Assembly (NCBI RefSeq): GCF_007829035.1 | Contig: NZ_VIVQ01000001.1 | Location: 1,054,001 to 1,118,000, forward strand | Reading direction: 5' to 3' | DNA length: 64,000 nt | DNA from: Rudaeicoccus suwonensis | Lineage (GTDB): Bacteria; Actinomycetota; Actinomycetes; Actinomycetales; Dermatophilaceae | Shown here: piece after piece, positions 17,622-26,433 of the stretch | Layout of the letters: the number at the start of each line of letters is the position of its first letter | How positions within the stretch are numbered: the stretch's first letter is position 1 | Program-made: the position numbers and the translations under genes | The notes under the pieces: generated by a model | Told to the model about the DNA's origin: nothing | Seen by the model: the letters and a program-made list of their open reading frames with translations, nothing else | The model's database searches: none

Positions 17622-18863
17622 ATGGCGTTCTACCGATCCATGGGACTGTTGCCCAGACAGCGGCATACAGCTCTGCGCACCCCCGAGGGCGGAGTCTTCT
17701 ACGAGGAGCTCATGGGGGAGGAAGGCTTCTCCAGCGACTCCTCGTTGCTCTATCACCGCGGTCTGCCGTCAGCGATCAGCGATGCGCGGGCGTGGGAGTT
17801 GGGCACCTCGCTGGACACGATCCCCAACCATCCGCTGCTGCCGCGGCACCTGAAACTGCACGACCTGTTCACCGAGGACGTCTCGCGCGTCGACGCCGTC
17901 ACGGGACGGCGTCTCGTGCTCGGCAACGGCGACGTGCGCATCTCGTATGTCGTCGCCGGCGCCGTCAGCCCGTGGTACCGCAACGGCATCGGTGACGAAT
18001 GCGTGTATGTCGAGCGTGGTCACGGACGTGTCGAGACGGTGTTCGGCGCGTTCGATGTGGCCGAGGGTGACTACGTGATCATCCCGCGGGCGACGACGCA
18101 CCGGTGGATTCCGCTGGTCGCGGGCGACGAGGGCTATTCGGAGCCGTTGCGGGCGTACGCGATCGAGGGCAACTCGCACATCGCCCCGCCGAAGCGGTAC
18201 CTCTCACGCTATGGGCAGCTGCTTGAGCACGCGCCGTACTGCGAGCGTGACCTGCGGGGGCCGCAGGGGCCATTGCTCGCCGAAGACATTGGTGCTGATG
18301 CAAATTCGCCGACCGAGGTCTATGTCAAGCATCGTGGCAACGGTCCGGGATCCAGCGGCGGCATCGTCGGCACGATCTACACCTACCCCTACCACCCGCT
18401 CGATGTCGTGGGCTGGGACGGTTGCCTGTACCCCTACGTCTTCAACGTCGCAGACTTCATGCCGATCACCGGCAAGGTGCATCAGCCGCCGCCGGTTCAC
18501 CAGGTCTTCGAGGGCACGAATTTCGTGGTGTGCAACTTCGTGCCGCGCAAGGTGGACTACCACCCGCAGTCGATCCCGGTCCCGTACTACCACTCCAACG
18601 TCGACAGCGACGAGATCATGTTCTACGTCGACGGCGACTACGAGGCGCGCAAAGGCTCGGGCATCGGCAAGGGGTCGATCTCGTTGCACCCGGGTGGCCA
18701 CGCACACGGCCCGCAGCCCGGCGCGTACGAAAAGTCCATCGGCGTCACCGAATTCGACGAACTCGCGGTCATGGTCGACACCTTCCGGCCGATGGAGCTC
18801 GGCGAGGCCGCACGGGCGGTCGATGACGGGAAGTATGCCTGGAGCTGGGTCGGCGGCCGCTGA
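17622..18863 (+). CDS. hmgA: Homogentisate 1,2-dioxygenase
   Basis: Opens the ring of homogentisate to maleylacetoacetate with Fe(II) and O2. The 413-residue cupin-type protein shows the iron-ligand region YHSNVDSDEIMFYVDGDY (about 325-342) and the following His in LHPGGHAHGPQPG (about 356-368). The start is ATG 17622, preceded by GGAAGGG; an upstream ATG at 17613 sits too close to that site. A TAAGGT box at 17576-17581 could be its promoter, giving a leader of about 35 nt. It is divergent from the fahA operon, so pathway genes share one control region. Confidence 0.95.
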   Translation: MAFYRSMGLLPRQRHTALRTPEGGVFYEELMGEEGFSSDSSLLYHRGLPSAISDARAWELGTSLDTIPNHPLLPRHLKLHDLFTEDVSRVDAVTGRRLVLGNGDVRISYVVAGAVSPWYRNGIGDECVYVERGHGRVETVFGAFDVAEGDYVIIPRATTHRWIPLVAGDEGYSEPLRAYAIEGNSHIAPPKRYLSRYGQLLEHAPYCERDLRGPQGPLLAEDIGADANSPTEVYVKHRGNGPGSSGGIVGTIYTYPYHPLDVVGWDGCLYPYVFNVADFMPITGKVHQPPPVHQVFEGTNFVVCNFVPRKVDYHPQSIPVPYYHSNVDSDEIMFYVDGDYEARKGSGIGKGSISLHPGGHAHGPQPGAYEKSIGVTEFDELAVMVDTFRPMELGEAARAVDDGKYAWSWVGGR

Positions 18864-18872
18864 GCACCCACC

Positions 18873-18903
18873 ACGCCGCCTGAGGGGTGGTGCGTGGCGG
18901 CGT
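18873..18903. terminator. Possible hairpin between hmgA and pncA
   Basis: ACGCCGCC and GGCGGCGT pair across 15 nt between convergent genes. Several alternative foldings exist, and no T-tract is seen. Confidence 0.4.
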
Positions 18904-18908
18904 CGCAG

Positions 18909-19490
18909 TCAGCCGATGGTGACGCCGGCCGCGGCCAGTTCCGCCAGCGCCGTGGTGGTGGATTCCGGCGCCACTCCGGCACACAGGTCGAGCAGCACCG
19001 TGGTGCCGAAGCCGGCACGCGCAGCATCGAGAGCGGTGGCGCGGACGCAGTAGTCGGTGGCGATACCGACGACATCGACGGTATCGACGCCACGCTCCCG
19101 CAACCAGGTCTGCAGATCGGTGCCGGCCTCGTCGCTGCCCTCGAACCCGCTGTACGCCGCAGCGTGCTCGCCCTTGCGAAAGATCGACCCCGCTGAGCCC
19201 ATCTGTCCGATCATCGAGATGGCCGGCAGTACCGCCGGATGGAACTCCGCGCCACTCGTGCCGACATGGCAGTGAACAGGCCAACTGTCTTTGAAATCAG
19301 GGCTTTTCGACCAGTGGGCGCCTGGCGCCATGTGCCAGTCCGCGGTCGCGGCAAGGGCGTCATACAGCTCGTGGTGGCGTTCGACATATGCGCTGATGCG
19401 CTGCGCCACGCCGGCTCCACCTGCGACGGCCAGGGAGCCGCCCTCGCAGAAGTCGTTCTGGACGTCCACGATCACAAGTGCTTGCGTCAT
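18909..19490 (-). CDS. pncA: Nicotinamidase (isochorismatase-like hydrolase)
   Basis: Deamidates nicotinamide to nicotinate for NAD salvage, and by family activates pyrazinamide. The 193-residue protein has the catalytic Asp in IVDVQNDFCEGG (8-19), metal ligands in DWH (51-53) and a later His, a Lys in FRKGEHAAAYSGFEG and the nucleophilic Cys in ATDYCVRATALDA (about 144). The partner enzyme PncB is encoded about 7 kb downstream. The ATG at 19490 is directly behind a -10 box, suggesting a leaderless message. Confidence 0.95.
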   Translation of the reverse strand: MTQALVIVDVQNDFCEGGSLAVAGGAGVAQRISAYVERHHELYDALAATADWHMAPGAHWSKSPDFKDSWPVHCHVGTSGAEFHPAVLPAISMIGQMGSAGSIFRKGEHAAAYSGFEGSDEAGTDLQTWLRERGVDTVDVVGIATDYCVRATALDAARAGFGTTVLLDLCAGVAPESTTTALAELAAAGVTIG

Positions 19491-19497
19491 GAGTTGC

Positions 19498-19503
19498 AGA
19501 TTA
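19498..19503 (-). promoter_or_regulatory. -10 box TAATCT, leaderless start of pncA
   Basis: TAATCT on the minus strand is followed by 7 nt and the pncA ATG. Confidence 0.5.
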
Positions 19504-19549
19504 CTGGGCGTCGGTGCCTCGCCGCGCGAAATGGATCAGAACTAGCCCA

Positions 19550-19579
19550 TTGACGGCGGCGGCTCGACGGGTGTTCTAT
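19550..19579 (+). promoter_or_regulatory. Possible promoter of the amine-catabolism operon
   Basis: TTGACG (19550-19555) and TTCTAT (19574-19579) with 18 bp between, about 32 nt before the GTG at 19611. Confidence 0.4.
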
Positions 19580-19610
19580 GTCGCAATCACCCCGTCGAGG
19601 AGGCATCACC

Positions 19611-21140
19611 GTGGATCAGACCAGCACCGGCTCCGACGAAGACCTGCTTGCCGAACTCGGCTACAAGCAGGAGCTGCATCGCGGCATGTCCGCGTTCTCG
19701 AACTTCGCGGTGTCCTTCTCGATCATCTCCATCCTCGCCGGATGCATCACCACCTACGGCCTGGCGATGGGCGGAGGTGGTCCGATCGCGATCACGATCG
19801 GCTGGCCCATCTGCGCGATCGCCGTCATGTGTGTCGCGATGGCGATGGCCGAGATCTGCTCGGTGTACCCGACATCCGGTGGGCTGTACTTCTGGGCCGG
19901 CCGGCTCGCGCGCAAGCGGAAGCGCGAATGGGCTTGGTACACAGGCTGGTTCAACTTCCTCGGTGAGGTCGGCGTTACCGCGTCAGTCGACTATGGCGCA
20001 GCGATCACGTGGATGGCGTTCGCCAGCGAGCTGTGGGGTGTCGATGTCACACCGAAGAAGACGTTCTTCCTCTTCCTTGTCTTCATCCTGATCCACGGGT
20101 TGCTCAACACCTTCGGCGTCAACGTCGTCAAGATCCTGTCCTCGGTCAGCGCCTGGTGGCACCTGGCGGGTGTGGCCGTCATCGTCGTCGTCCTGGCATT
20201 CGTCCCGAGTCATCACAAGTCTCTCGGTTACACCTTCGGCCACTTCAACGACTCGCTCGGCTTCTCACACGGACTGTTCTCCACGCCGCTGTACGCGTTC
20301 TTCATTGGTCTACTCATGTCGCAATACACCCTCACCGGGTATGACGCCTCGGCTCACCTCGCCGAAGAGACCCACGACGCCTCCCGCGAGGCGCCCAAGG
20401 GCATCGTGCGCTCCGTCTGGGTGTCGGCGATCGCGGGTTGGCTGCTGCTCATCGCGGTGACCGCGTCCATCCAGAACTTCGGCAGGGAGCTGACGGCGAC
20501 CCGCACGGGCCTGCCGGCCGCGGAGATCTTCATCGATGCGGCCGGTCACTCTCTGGGTGTCAGCCTCATCTTCATCTGTGGCGTGGCGCAGTTCTTCTGC
20601 GGTATGGCCTGCGTGACATCGAACTCCCGTATGTCGTATGCCTTCTCGCGGGACGGCGCTCTGCCGGGCTCGGCCCTCTGGGCGAAGGTCAACCCGCGCA
20701 CGGGCACACCGACGAACTCCATCTGGTTGTGCGTCGTGTGTTCCATCGCCTTGACGATCCCTGCGTACTGGAACACCACGGCGTTCAACGCAGTCGTCTC
20801 GATCGCTGTCATCGGGCTCTACATCGCCTACACGATTCCGATCTTCCTGCGTCGCATGAACCCCTCGTTCCGCGTCGGACGGTGGCATCTGGGCAAGTGG
20901 TCGCCACTGATCGGCTGGGTTTCGGTCGTGTGGGTGATTTTCATCGTGATCATGTTCATGCTTCCGCAGGCGGCACCAGGCACCTTCGGCAACAAGACGT
21001 TCAACTACGCGCCGGTGGCGGTTGTGATCGTGTTGGTGTTCGCCACGGCGATGTGGATCTTCGGCGGTCGCAGCCACTTCATGCGGGATGTGCCGGCCGG
21101 GCACGAAACCAAAGACGCCGCAGAGATTTTCGGGGACTGA
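19611..21140 (+). CDS. APC-superfamily amino acid/amine permease
   Basis: A 509-residue integral membrane protein with about 12 hydrophobic segments. The APC consensus is seen in FAVSFSIISILAGCITTYGLAM (helix 1, with unwound Gly-rich part), YPTSGGLYFW and LTGYDASAHLAEETHDASREAPKGI (about 240-265). It resembles GABA/polyamine-type permeases. The start is GTG 19611, which has GAGGAGG 7 nt upstream; the in-frame ATG at 19578 has no ribosome site. As first gene of a cluster with a gamma-glutamyl ligase, dehydrogenases and a gamma-glutamyl hydrolase, it probably imports the amine substrate. Confidence 0.9.
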   Translation: MDQTSTGSDEDLLAELGYKQELHRGMSAFSNFAVSFSIISILAGCITTYGLAMGGGGPIAITIGWPICAIAVMCVAMAMAEICSVYPTSGGLYFWAGRLARKRKREWAWYTGWFNFLGEVGVTASVDYGAAITWMAFASELWGVDVTPKKTFFLFLVFILIHGLLNTFGVNVVKILSSVSAWWHLAGVAVIVVVLAFVPSHHKSLGYTFGHFNDSLGFSHGLFSTPLYAFFIGLLMSQYTLTGYDASAHLAEETHDASREAPKGIVRSVWVSAIAGWLLLIAVTASIQNFGRELTATRTGLPAAEIFIDAAGHSLGVSLIFICGVAQFFCGMACVTSNSRMSYAFSRDGALPGSALWAKVNPRTGTPTNSIWLCVVCSIALTIPAYWNTTAFNAVVSIAVIGLYIAYTIPIFLRRMNPSFRVGRWHLGKWSPLIGWVSVVWVIFIVIMFMLPQAAPGTFGNKTFNYAPVAVVIVLVFATAMWIFGGRSHFMRDVPAGHETKDAAEIFGD

Positions 21141-21147
21141 TGGCATC

Positions 21148-21873
21148 GTGAGCTCTTCCGAAGCGCGGGTCATCGCGCTGCCTCAGGTCATCCTGCAGCC
21201 CACCGGGGGCAATGTCTTCGAGGCAACGGTGGGCCAGCTTGCGACGGCGATCCGGCTGGGAGTTTTCGCCGACGGCGAGCAACTGCCGCCTGAGCGTGAG
21301 TTGGCCGATCGGTTGCAGGTCAGCCGGGTCACCCTGCGCGAGGCAATTGCTGCCTTGCGGGACGCCGACCTGGTGCAGACGACGCGCGGGCGCGGTGGTG
21401 GCACCGTCGTGACCTACGCGGGTCCGACGCCGCCGACGACGCCGGGCTCCACCAGCGTCGCCCAGCTCACCGACGTGCTCAGCTTCCGGCGCATCGTCGA
21501 GCCGGGGGCGGCCGAGCTCGCGGCGACCAGACCGCTCGACGGCGCGCAGCGGGCCTGGCTGACACAGGTCATGGCCGAGTGTGCCGACACGTTGGACACC
21601 CCCGCTCACAGGGTGGCCGATGCGCGGCTGCACCTGGCGATCGCCTCGGTGTGCGGCAGCGCGATGCTCATCGACGCGGTGACGCAGGCGCAGGCTGCGC
21701 TGGGCGAGCTGCTCGCAATGATTCCGGTGCTGCCACGCAACATCGCCCACTCACACGACCAACACGAGGTCGTGGTTAAAGCGGTGCTGTCCGGTGACGC
21801 CGCCACCGCACGGGCCGCCATGCAGGAGCACTGTGACGCGACCGCCGAACTGTTGAAAGGACTGGTGGGCTGA
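21148..21873 (+). CDS. FadR-subfamily GntR transcriptional regulator
   Basis: A 241-residue regulator with an N-terminal winged helix (LATAIRLGVFADGEQLPPERELADRLQVSRVTLREAI, about 30-66) and an all-helical FCD ligand domain with RRIVEPGAAELAA (about 113-125) and metal-binding His candidates in ADARLHLAIA and SHDQHEVVVKA. The start is taken as GTG 21148, 7 bp after the permease stop; an upstream in-frame ATG would overlap the permease. It ends at the ATG of the next gene. Likely a local repressor responding to the operon's substrate. Confidence 0.88.
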   Translation: MSSSEARVIALPQVILQPTGGNVFEATVGQLATAIRLGVFADGEQLPPERELADRLQVSRVTLREAIAALRDADLVQTTRGRGGGTVVTYAGPTPPTTPGSTSVAQLTDVLSFRRIVEPGAAELAATRPLDGAQRAWLTQVMAECADTLDTPAHRVADARLHLAIASVCGSAMLIDAVTQAQAALGELLAMIPVLPRNIAHSHDQHEVVVKAVLSGDAATARAAMQEHCDATAELLKGLVG

Positions 21874-23243
21874 TGGGCACACATGAAACGTCCGGGCTGA
21901 CCCTGGACGCGCTGCGCGACGCTATCGAGTCAGGTGAGATCGACACCGTCGTCGTTGCTTTCACCGACATGCAGGGCCGTCTGCAGGGCAAGCGACTGCA
22001 TGGTCACTACTTCCTCGACTACGCACTGCAGGAGGGGGTGGAAGGCTGCAACTATCTGCTGGCTGTCGACGTCGACATGAACACCGTTGACGGCTATGCG
22101 ATCTCGTCGTGGAAGACCGGCTACGGCGACTTCGTCATGGAGCTGGATCTGCAGACGCTGCGGCATACACCCGGCGACGAGGGGTCGGCGACGGTGCAGT
22201 GCGACCTGGCGTGGCTCGACGGCTCGGGGCCGGTCCGGCAGTCGCCGCGAGCGGTGCTCAAGGCGCAGGTCGAGCGGGCGCGCGCACACGGTTGGGACGC
22301 CTTCGCCGGCACCGAGCTGGAGCTGATCGTGTTCGAAGATTCCTACGAATCCGCCTGGGATTGCTCGTATGTCGGGCTGACGCCGGCGAATCGTTACAAC
22401 ATCGACTACTCGATCCTTGGTGGGGCGCGCGTCGAGCCGTTGTTGCGGGAGATCCGCACCGAGATGCACCGCGCAGGTCTGATCGTCGAGGGCGCCAAGG
22501 GCGAGTGCAACTACGGTCAGCACGAGGTCGGTTTCCGTTTCGAGCAGGTGTTGCGCACGTGCGACAACCATGTGATCTACAAAGAGGGCGCCAAGGAGAT
22601 CGCCGCGCGTCGTGGCTGTTCGCTGACCTTCATGGCCAAGTATGACGAGCGTGAGGGCAACAGTTGCCACATCCACCTGTCGCTGCGCGACGAAGACGGC
22701 ACGCCGATCTTCGCCGGTGACCGGCCCGGCGGTCACAGTCTGTTGTTCGATCACTTCCTCGCCGGAATCCTCGCGACAGCAAGAGAATTCACCTACTTCT
22801 ACGCGCCGAACATCAACTCCTACAAGCGGTATGCCGATGGCTCGTTCGCGCCGACCGCGGTCGCGTGGGGCACGGACAATCGCACCTGCGCGCTGCGCGT
22901 GGTCGGTCACGGCAGCTCGCTGCGCGTGGAGAACAGGCTGCCCGGCGGCGACGTCAACCCCTATCTGGCGGTTGCGGCCATGCTGGCCGGCGGTCTCTAC
23001 GGGATCGAGCACGAGCTGCCGTTGGAGGACGCCTTCGTGGGCAATGCCTACGAGAGCGACAAGCCGAGGGTGCCCTCGACGCTGGCCGAGGCGCGAGACC
23101 TGCTGCTGGAGTCGACCATCGCGCGTGACGTCTTCGGCGACGAGGTCGTCGAGCACTACGCGCACGCGGCCGACATCGAGATCCAGGCGTTTAACAGCGC
23201 CGTCACCGATTGGGAACGCAAGAGAGGATTCGAACGACTGTGA
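21873..23243 (+). CDS. Glutamine synthetase-like gamma-glutamylamine ligase (PuuA/GlnA3-GlnA4 type)
   Basis: A 456-residue glutamine synthetase homologue. Such paralogues attach glutamate to an amine (putrescine, other polyamines, ethanolamine or an aromatic amine) using ATP. Visible marks are VVAFTDMQGRLQGKR (about 27-41), the metal/substrate run GTELELIVFEDS (about 138-149), KGECNYGQHEVGF (about 208-220), SCHIHLSL (about 263-270) and NRLPGGDVNPYLAVAA (about 351-366). The adenylylation-loop NLYDLP-type motif of true GlnA is absent. Its ATG overlaps the regulator's stop, and its own stop overlaps the next GTG. Confidence 0.9.
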   Translation: MGTHETSGLTLDALRDAIESGEIDTVVVAFTDMQGRLQGKRLHGHYFLDYALQEGVEGCNYLLAVDVDMNTVDGYAISSWKTGYGDFVMELDLQTLRHTPGDEGSATVQCDLAWLDGSGPVRQSPRAVLKAQVERARAHGWDAFAGTELELIVFEDSYESAWDCSYVGLTPANRYNIDYSILGGARVEPLLREIRTEMHRAGLIVEGAKGECNYGQHEVGFRFEQVLRTCDNHVIYKEGAKEIAARRGCSLTFMAKYDEREGNSCHIHLSLRDEDGTPIFAGDRPGGHSLLFDHFLAGILATAREFTYFYAPNINSYKRYADGSFAPTAVAWGTDNRTCALRVVGHGSSLRVENRLPGGDVNPYLAVAAMLAGGLYGIEHELPLEDAFVGNAYESDKPRVPSTLAEARDLLLESTIARDVFGDEVVEHYAHAADIEIQAFNSAVTDWERKRGFERL

Positions 23244-24601
23244 CCACGTATGACGTGATCAGCCCTGTGACCGAAAAGCCATGTGCAACGGTCGAACTCG
23301 CAGACATTGAGCGAACCGATGAGGTGGTCGCCCGCGCCAAGGCTGCAGCACCTGCCTGGCGTGAGACGGCCCCGGCCGACCGGGCGCGACTGTTGCGCAG
23401 GTTCGCGGCTCAGGTCGACTCGCACCTGGAGGAGCTGGCCCAACTGGAGGTGCGCAACGCCGGTCACACCATCAGCAATGCGCGATGGGAGGCGGGCAAT
23501 GTCCGCGATGTGCTCGAGTACTTCTCGGCAGCTCCGGAACGCCTGTGCGGCAAGCAGATTCCCGTCGCGGGCGGCATCGATGTGACGTTCCACGAACCCC
23601 TCGGTGTTGTCGGGATCATCGTGCCGTGGAATTTCCCCATGCCGATCGCCGGCTGGGGCATGGCGCCGGCACTGGCAGCAGGTAACACCGTGGTCCTCAA
23701 ACCGGCGGAACTCACGCCGCTGACCGCCATACGTCTCGGCGAACTCGCCCTGGAGGCAGGGATTCCCGAGGGAGTCTTCACCGTGCTGCCCGGTGAGGGT
23801 GCCGTCGTCGGGGCGAGATTCGTCTCGCACCCGGACGTGCGCAAGGTGTGTTTCACCGGGTCTACCCGGGTCGGCAAGCAGATCATGGCGGGCGCAGCGA
23901 ACGACTTGACGCGGGTGACCCTTGAACTCGGCGGCAAGAGCGCGAACATCATCTTCGACGATGCCGACCTCGAGCGCGCTGCAGCATCCGCACCGGGTGC
24001 AGTGTTCGACAACGCCGGTCAGGATTGTTGTGCTCGTGGCCGAATCCTCGTGCAGCGCTACGTCTTCGACAAATTCATGGAGCTGCTCGAGCCGGGTGTC
24101 ACGTCATACCGCGCAATCGATCCGAGCGACGAGGACGCGCAGATGGGTCCGCTCATCACGCACGTGCAGCGCGAGAAGGTTCGCGGCTACGTCGAGAGTT
24201 CCGACGTTGCGTTCCGCGGAACTGTGCCGGACGGTCCGGGCTACTGGTACCCGCCGACCGCCGTGCTGCCGACGTCGACCGACGACCCGGTCTGGCAGGA
24301 CGAGGTCTTCGGGCCCGTCGTCGCGGTGCTGCCCTTCGACGACGAGGCAGATGCGATCGCCAAGGCCAACGACACGGCATACGGGCTGTCCGGGTCGATC
24401 TGGAGCGAGAACATCGGACGTGCGCTGCGGGTCGCCCGCGGCGTCGAGGCCGGAAACCTCTCGGTCAACAGCAACGCCTCGGTGCGCTACAACACACCCT
24501 TCGGCGGTTTCAAGGGTTCCGGCATCGGTCGTGAGCTCGGCCCGGACGCGCTTGCATCATTCACCGAGGTCAAGAACGTCTTCATCGCAACCGATCACTG
24601 A
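23240..24601 (+). CDS. NAD(P)-dependent aldehyde dehydrogenase
   Basis: A 453-residue aldehyde dehydrogenase. PWNFPMPIAGW (about 135-145), KPAELTPLTA and FTGSTRVGKQI (about 215-225) form the cofactor site, ELGGKSANIIF (about 235-245) has the general-base Glu, and NAGQDCCARGRI (about 262-273) carries the nucleophilic Cys. It starts at GTG 23240, overlapping the ligase stop by four bases. In a PuuC-like role it would oxidise the aldehyde formed from a gamma-glutamylated amine; this follows from context. Confidence 0.92.
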   Translation: MTTYDVISPVTEKPCATVELADIERTDEVVARAKAAAPAWRETAPADRARLLRRFAAQVDSHLEELAQLEVRNAGHTISNARWEAGNVRDVLEYFSAAPERLCGKQIPVAGGIDVTFHEPLGVVGIIVPWNFPMPIAGWGMAPALAAGNTVVLKPAELTPLTAIRLGELALEAGIPEGVFTVLPGEGAVVGARFVSHPDVRKVCFTGSTRVGKQIMAGAANDLTRVTLELGGKSANIIFDDADLERAAASAPGAVFDNAGQDCCARGRILVQRYVFDKFMELLEPGVTSYRAIDPSDEDAQMGPLITHVQREKVRGYVESSDVAFRGTVPDGPGYWYPPTAVLPTSTDDPVWQDEVFGPVVAVLPFDDEADAIAKANDTAYGLSGSIWSENIGRALRVARGVEAGNLSVNSNASVRYNTPFGGFKGSGIGRELGPDALASFTEVKNVFIATDH

Positions 24602-24644
24602 CACCGATCACTGAAAACATCTGACAAACAAGGAGATCAACACC

Positions 24645-25412
24645 ATGGCAGGCAGGCTTGAGGGCAAGATCGCAGTCGTCACCGGAGGCTGTTCCGGCAT
24701 CGGGCTCGCGACCGTGACCCGTTTCGCGCAAGAGGGCGCGAAGGTCGTGATCGGTGACCTCGACGACGTCAACGGCACGCGCATCGCAGGCGAGATCGAC
24801 GGACTGTTCGTGAAGTGCGATGTCACCGATGCGCAGCAGGTGGACGCGCTGTTCGCGGCGGCGAAGTCGACATACGGCTCGGTCGACGTGGCCTTCAACA
24901 ACGCCGGCATCTCGCCGCCGGAGGACGACTCGATCCTCACCACCGACATCGACGCCTGGCGCAAGGTGCAAGAGGTGAACCTGACCAGCGTCTACCTGTG
25001 CTGCAAGGCGGCGCTGCCCTACATGCTCGAACAGAAGCACGGCTCGATCATCAACACCGCGTCCTTCGTGGCGATCATGGGCGCGGCGACCTCGCAGATC
25101 TCCTACACCGCCAGCAAGGGCGGTGTGCTCGCCATGTCGCGTGAACTCGGTGTGCAGTTCGCCCGCGAAGGCGTGCGGGTCAACGCACTGTGCCCTGGAC
25201 CGGTGAACACGCCTCTGCTGCAAGAGCTTTTCGCCAAGGATCCCGAGCGGGCGCAGCGACGTCTGGTGCACGTGCCGGTCGGCCGGTTCGGGGAGCCCGA
25301 GGAGATCGCCAACGCGGTCGTCTTCCTCGCCTCGGACGAGTCCTCGTTCATCACCGCGACCGACTTCCTTGTCGACGGAGGTATCTCGGGCGCCTACGTC
25401 ACACCGCTGTGA
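24645..25412 (+). CDS. Short-chain dehydrogenase/reductase (SDR)
   Basis: A 255-residue classical SDR. GGCSGIG (13-19) binds NAD(P), NNAGI is near 84-88, the catalytic Ser lies in NTASF near 130-134 and the Tyr/Lys pair in SYTASKGG (about 149-156). AAGGAG precedes the ATG with good spacing. In the operon it may oxidise an alcohol-bearing gamma-glutamyl intermediate. In the E. coli putrescine route a flavin oxidase (PuuB) makes the aldehyde; none is present here. Confidence 0.9.
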   Translation: MAGRLEGKIAVVTGGCSGIGLATVTRFAQEGAKVVIGDLDDVNGTRIAGEIDGLFVKCDVTDAQQVDALFAAAKSTYGSVDVAFNNAGISPPEDDSILTTDIDAWRKVQEVNLTSVYLCCKAALPYMLEQKHGSIINTASFVAIMGAATSQISYTASKGGVLAMSRELGVQFAREGVRVNALCPGPVNTPLLQELFAKDPERAQRRLVHVPVGRFGEPEEIANAVVFLASDESSFITATDFLVDGGISGAYVTPL

Positions 25413-26122
25413 GCGTGACGCGCCCGGTCGTCGGCATCACCGCGTATGCCGAGCCGATCGTCCGTGGCGTGTGGCAGCCGGTGCCGAGCGTGTTCGTCGC
25501 GTCGGGGTACACCTCCAAAGTCGTTGCAGCCGGCGGGATCCCGATGGTGATCCCGCCGGTCGACGCGGCGGATGACGACTGGGCCCAGGCGGTGCTCGAC
25601 CGGTTGGACGCGCTGATCATCGCCGGCGGAGCAGACATCGACCCGCAGCTGTATGGCGAAGCTGCGCATCCGGCCGCGCAGGAGTTCCGCCCCGAGCGCG
25701 ACGCCTGCGAGATCGCGCTCGCCCGGGCAGCCGTGCAGCGGGATCTGCCGTTGCTCGGGATCTGTCGTGGCATGCAGGTGATGGCGGTCGCGGCGGGCGG
25801 TTCGGTCGATCAGCACTTGCCGGATCTCGTTGGGCACGAAGGCCATTCGCCCACGCCGGGAGCATTCGCCGAGCACCCCGTGGTGGTCCGCAAGGGCACC
25901 GGTCTGCACGCGATCCTCGGCGACGAGGTGGTCGTGCCGACCTACCACCACCAGGGCGTGCGCACCCATCCCGGCTACGTCGCGGCTGCGGATGCGAGTG
26001 ACGGAGTGCTCGAGGCGATCGAGGACCCAACTGCCCGGTGGCGCTTCGGCGTGCAGTGGCACCCGGAGGCCGGTGACGACCCACGGTTGTTCGACGCACT
26101 CGTGCACGCCGCCCTGCGGTGA
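25409..26122 (+). CDS. Gamma-glutamyl-gamma-aminobutyrate hydrolase-like class I amidotransferase (PuuD type)
   Basis: A 237-residue peptidase C26 protein that hydrolyses gamma-glutamyl bonds. The nucleophilic Cys is in LGICRGMQ (about 116), and the His and Glu are in QWHPE (about 217-219). IIAGGADIDPQLYG (about 70-83) is the oxyanion-strand segment typical of PuuD relatives. It starts at GTG 25409, overlapping the SDR stop (GTGA). It would release glutamate from the gamma-glutamylated acid made upstream, closing the cycle. Confidence 0.92.
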   Translation: MSVTRPVVGITAYAEPIVRGVWQPVPSVFVASGYTSKVVAAGGIPMVIPPVDAADDDWAQAVLDRLDALIIAGGADIDPQLYGEAAHPAAQEFRPERDACEIALARAAVQRDLPLLGICRGMQVMAVAAGGSVDQHLPDLVGHEGHSPTPGAFAEHPVVVRKGTGLHAILGDEVVVPTYHHQGVRTHPGYVAAADASDGVLEAIEDPTARWRFGVQWHPEAGDDPRLFDALVHAALR

Positions 26123-26137
26123 CGTGATTCCACGCGC

Positions 26138-26300
26138 GTGCGGCTCTCACGGGCGGACCGTGTCCGCGATGACCGGTGCGGCTCTCCCGCCCGTGCTGTG
26201 GCCGCGATGACCGGTGCGGCTCTCCCGCCCGTGCTGTGGCCGCGATGACCGGTGCGGCTCTCCCGCCCGTGCTGTGGCCGCGATGACCGGTGCGACTCCC
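26138..26300. repeat. 38-bp tandem repeat block
   Basis: Three exact copies of a 38-bp unit begin at 26167, 26205 and 26243 (unit starts CGATGACCGGTGCGGCTCTC), with diverged partial copies on each side. The unit has no long open frame and no clear hairpin. It lies after the amine operon. Confidence 0.9.
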
Positions 26301-26340
26301 GTTGACCTGGCGGTAGATGCTCTTATGGGCTGCTCATAAC

Positions 26341-26433
26341 GACAGCTGCTGCCAGGTCGACGGAGGGTTAGGACAGCTGCTGCCAGGTCGACGGAGGGTT
26401 AGGACAACTGCTGCCAGGTCGACGGAGGTTAAG
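26341..26433. repeat. 31-bp tandem repeat block reaching the pncB stop codon
   Basis: Three near-exact 31-bp units begin at 26341, 26372 and 26403 (core CAGCTGCTGCCAGGTCGACG). The last one contains the pncB stop codon. An imperfect inverted copy (GACCTGGC) lies at about 26304, so a stem spanning the block is possible. Confidence 0.88.

Noticed and set aside
26138-26433. A small protein encoded by the tandem repeats (about 60 codons on the minus strand)
   Set aside because: The frame exists only because of the repeat period and overlaps the end of pncB; it has no ribosome site or recognisable sequence.
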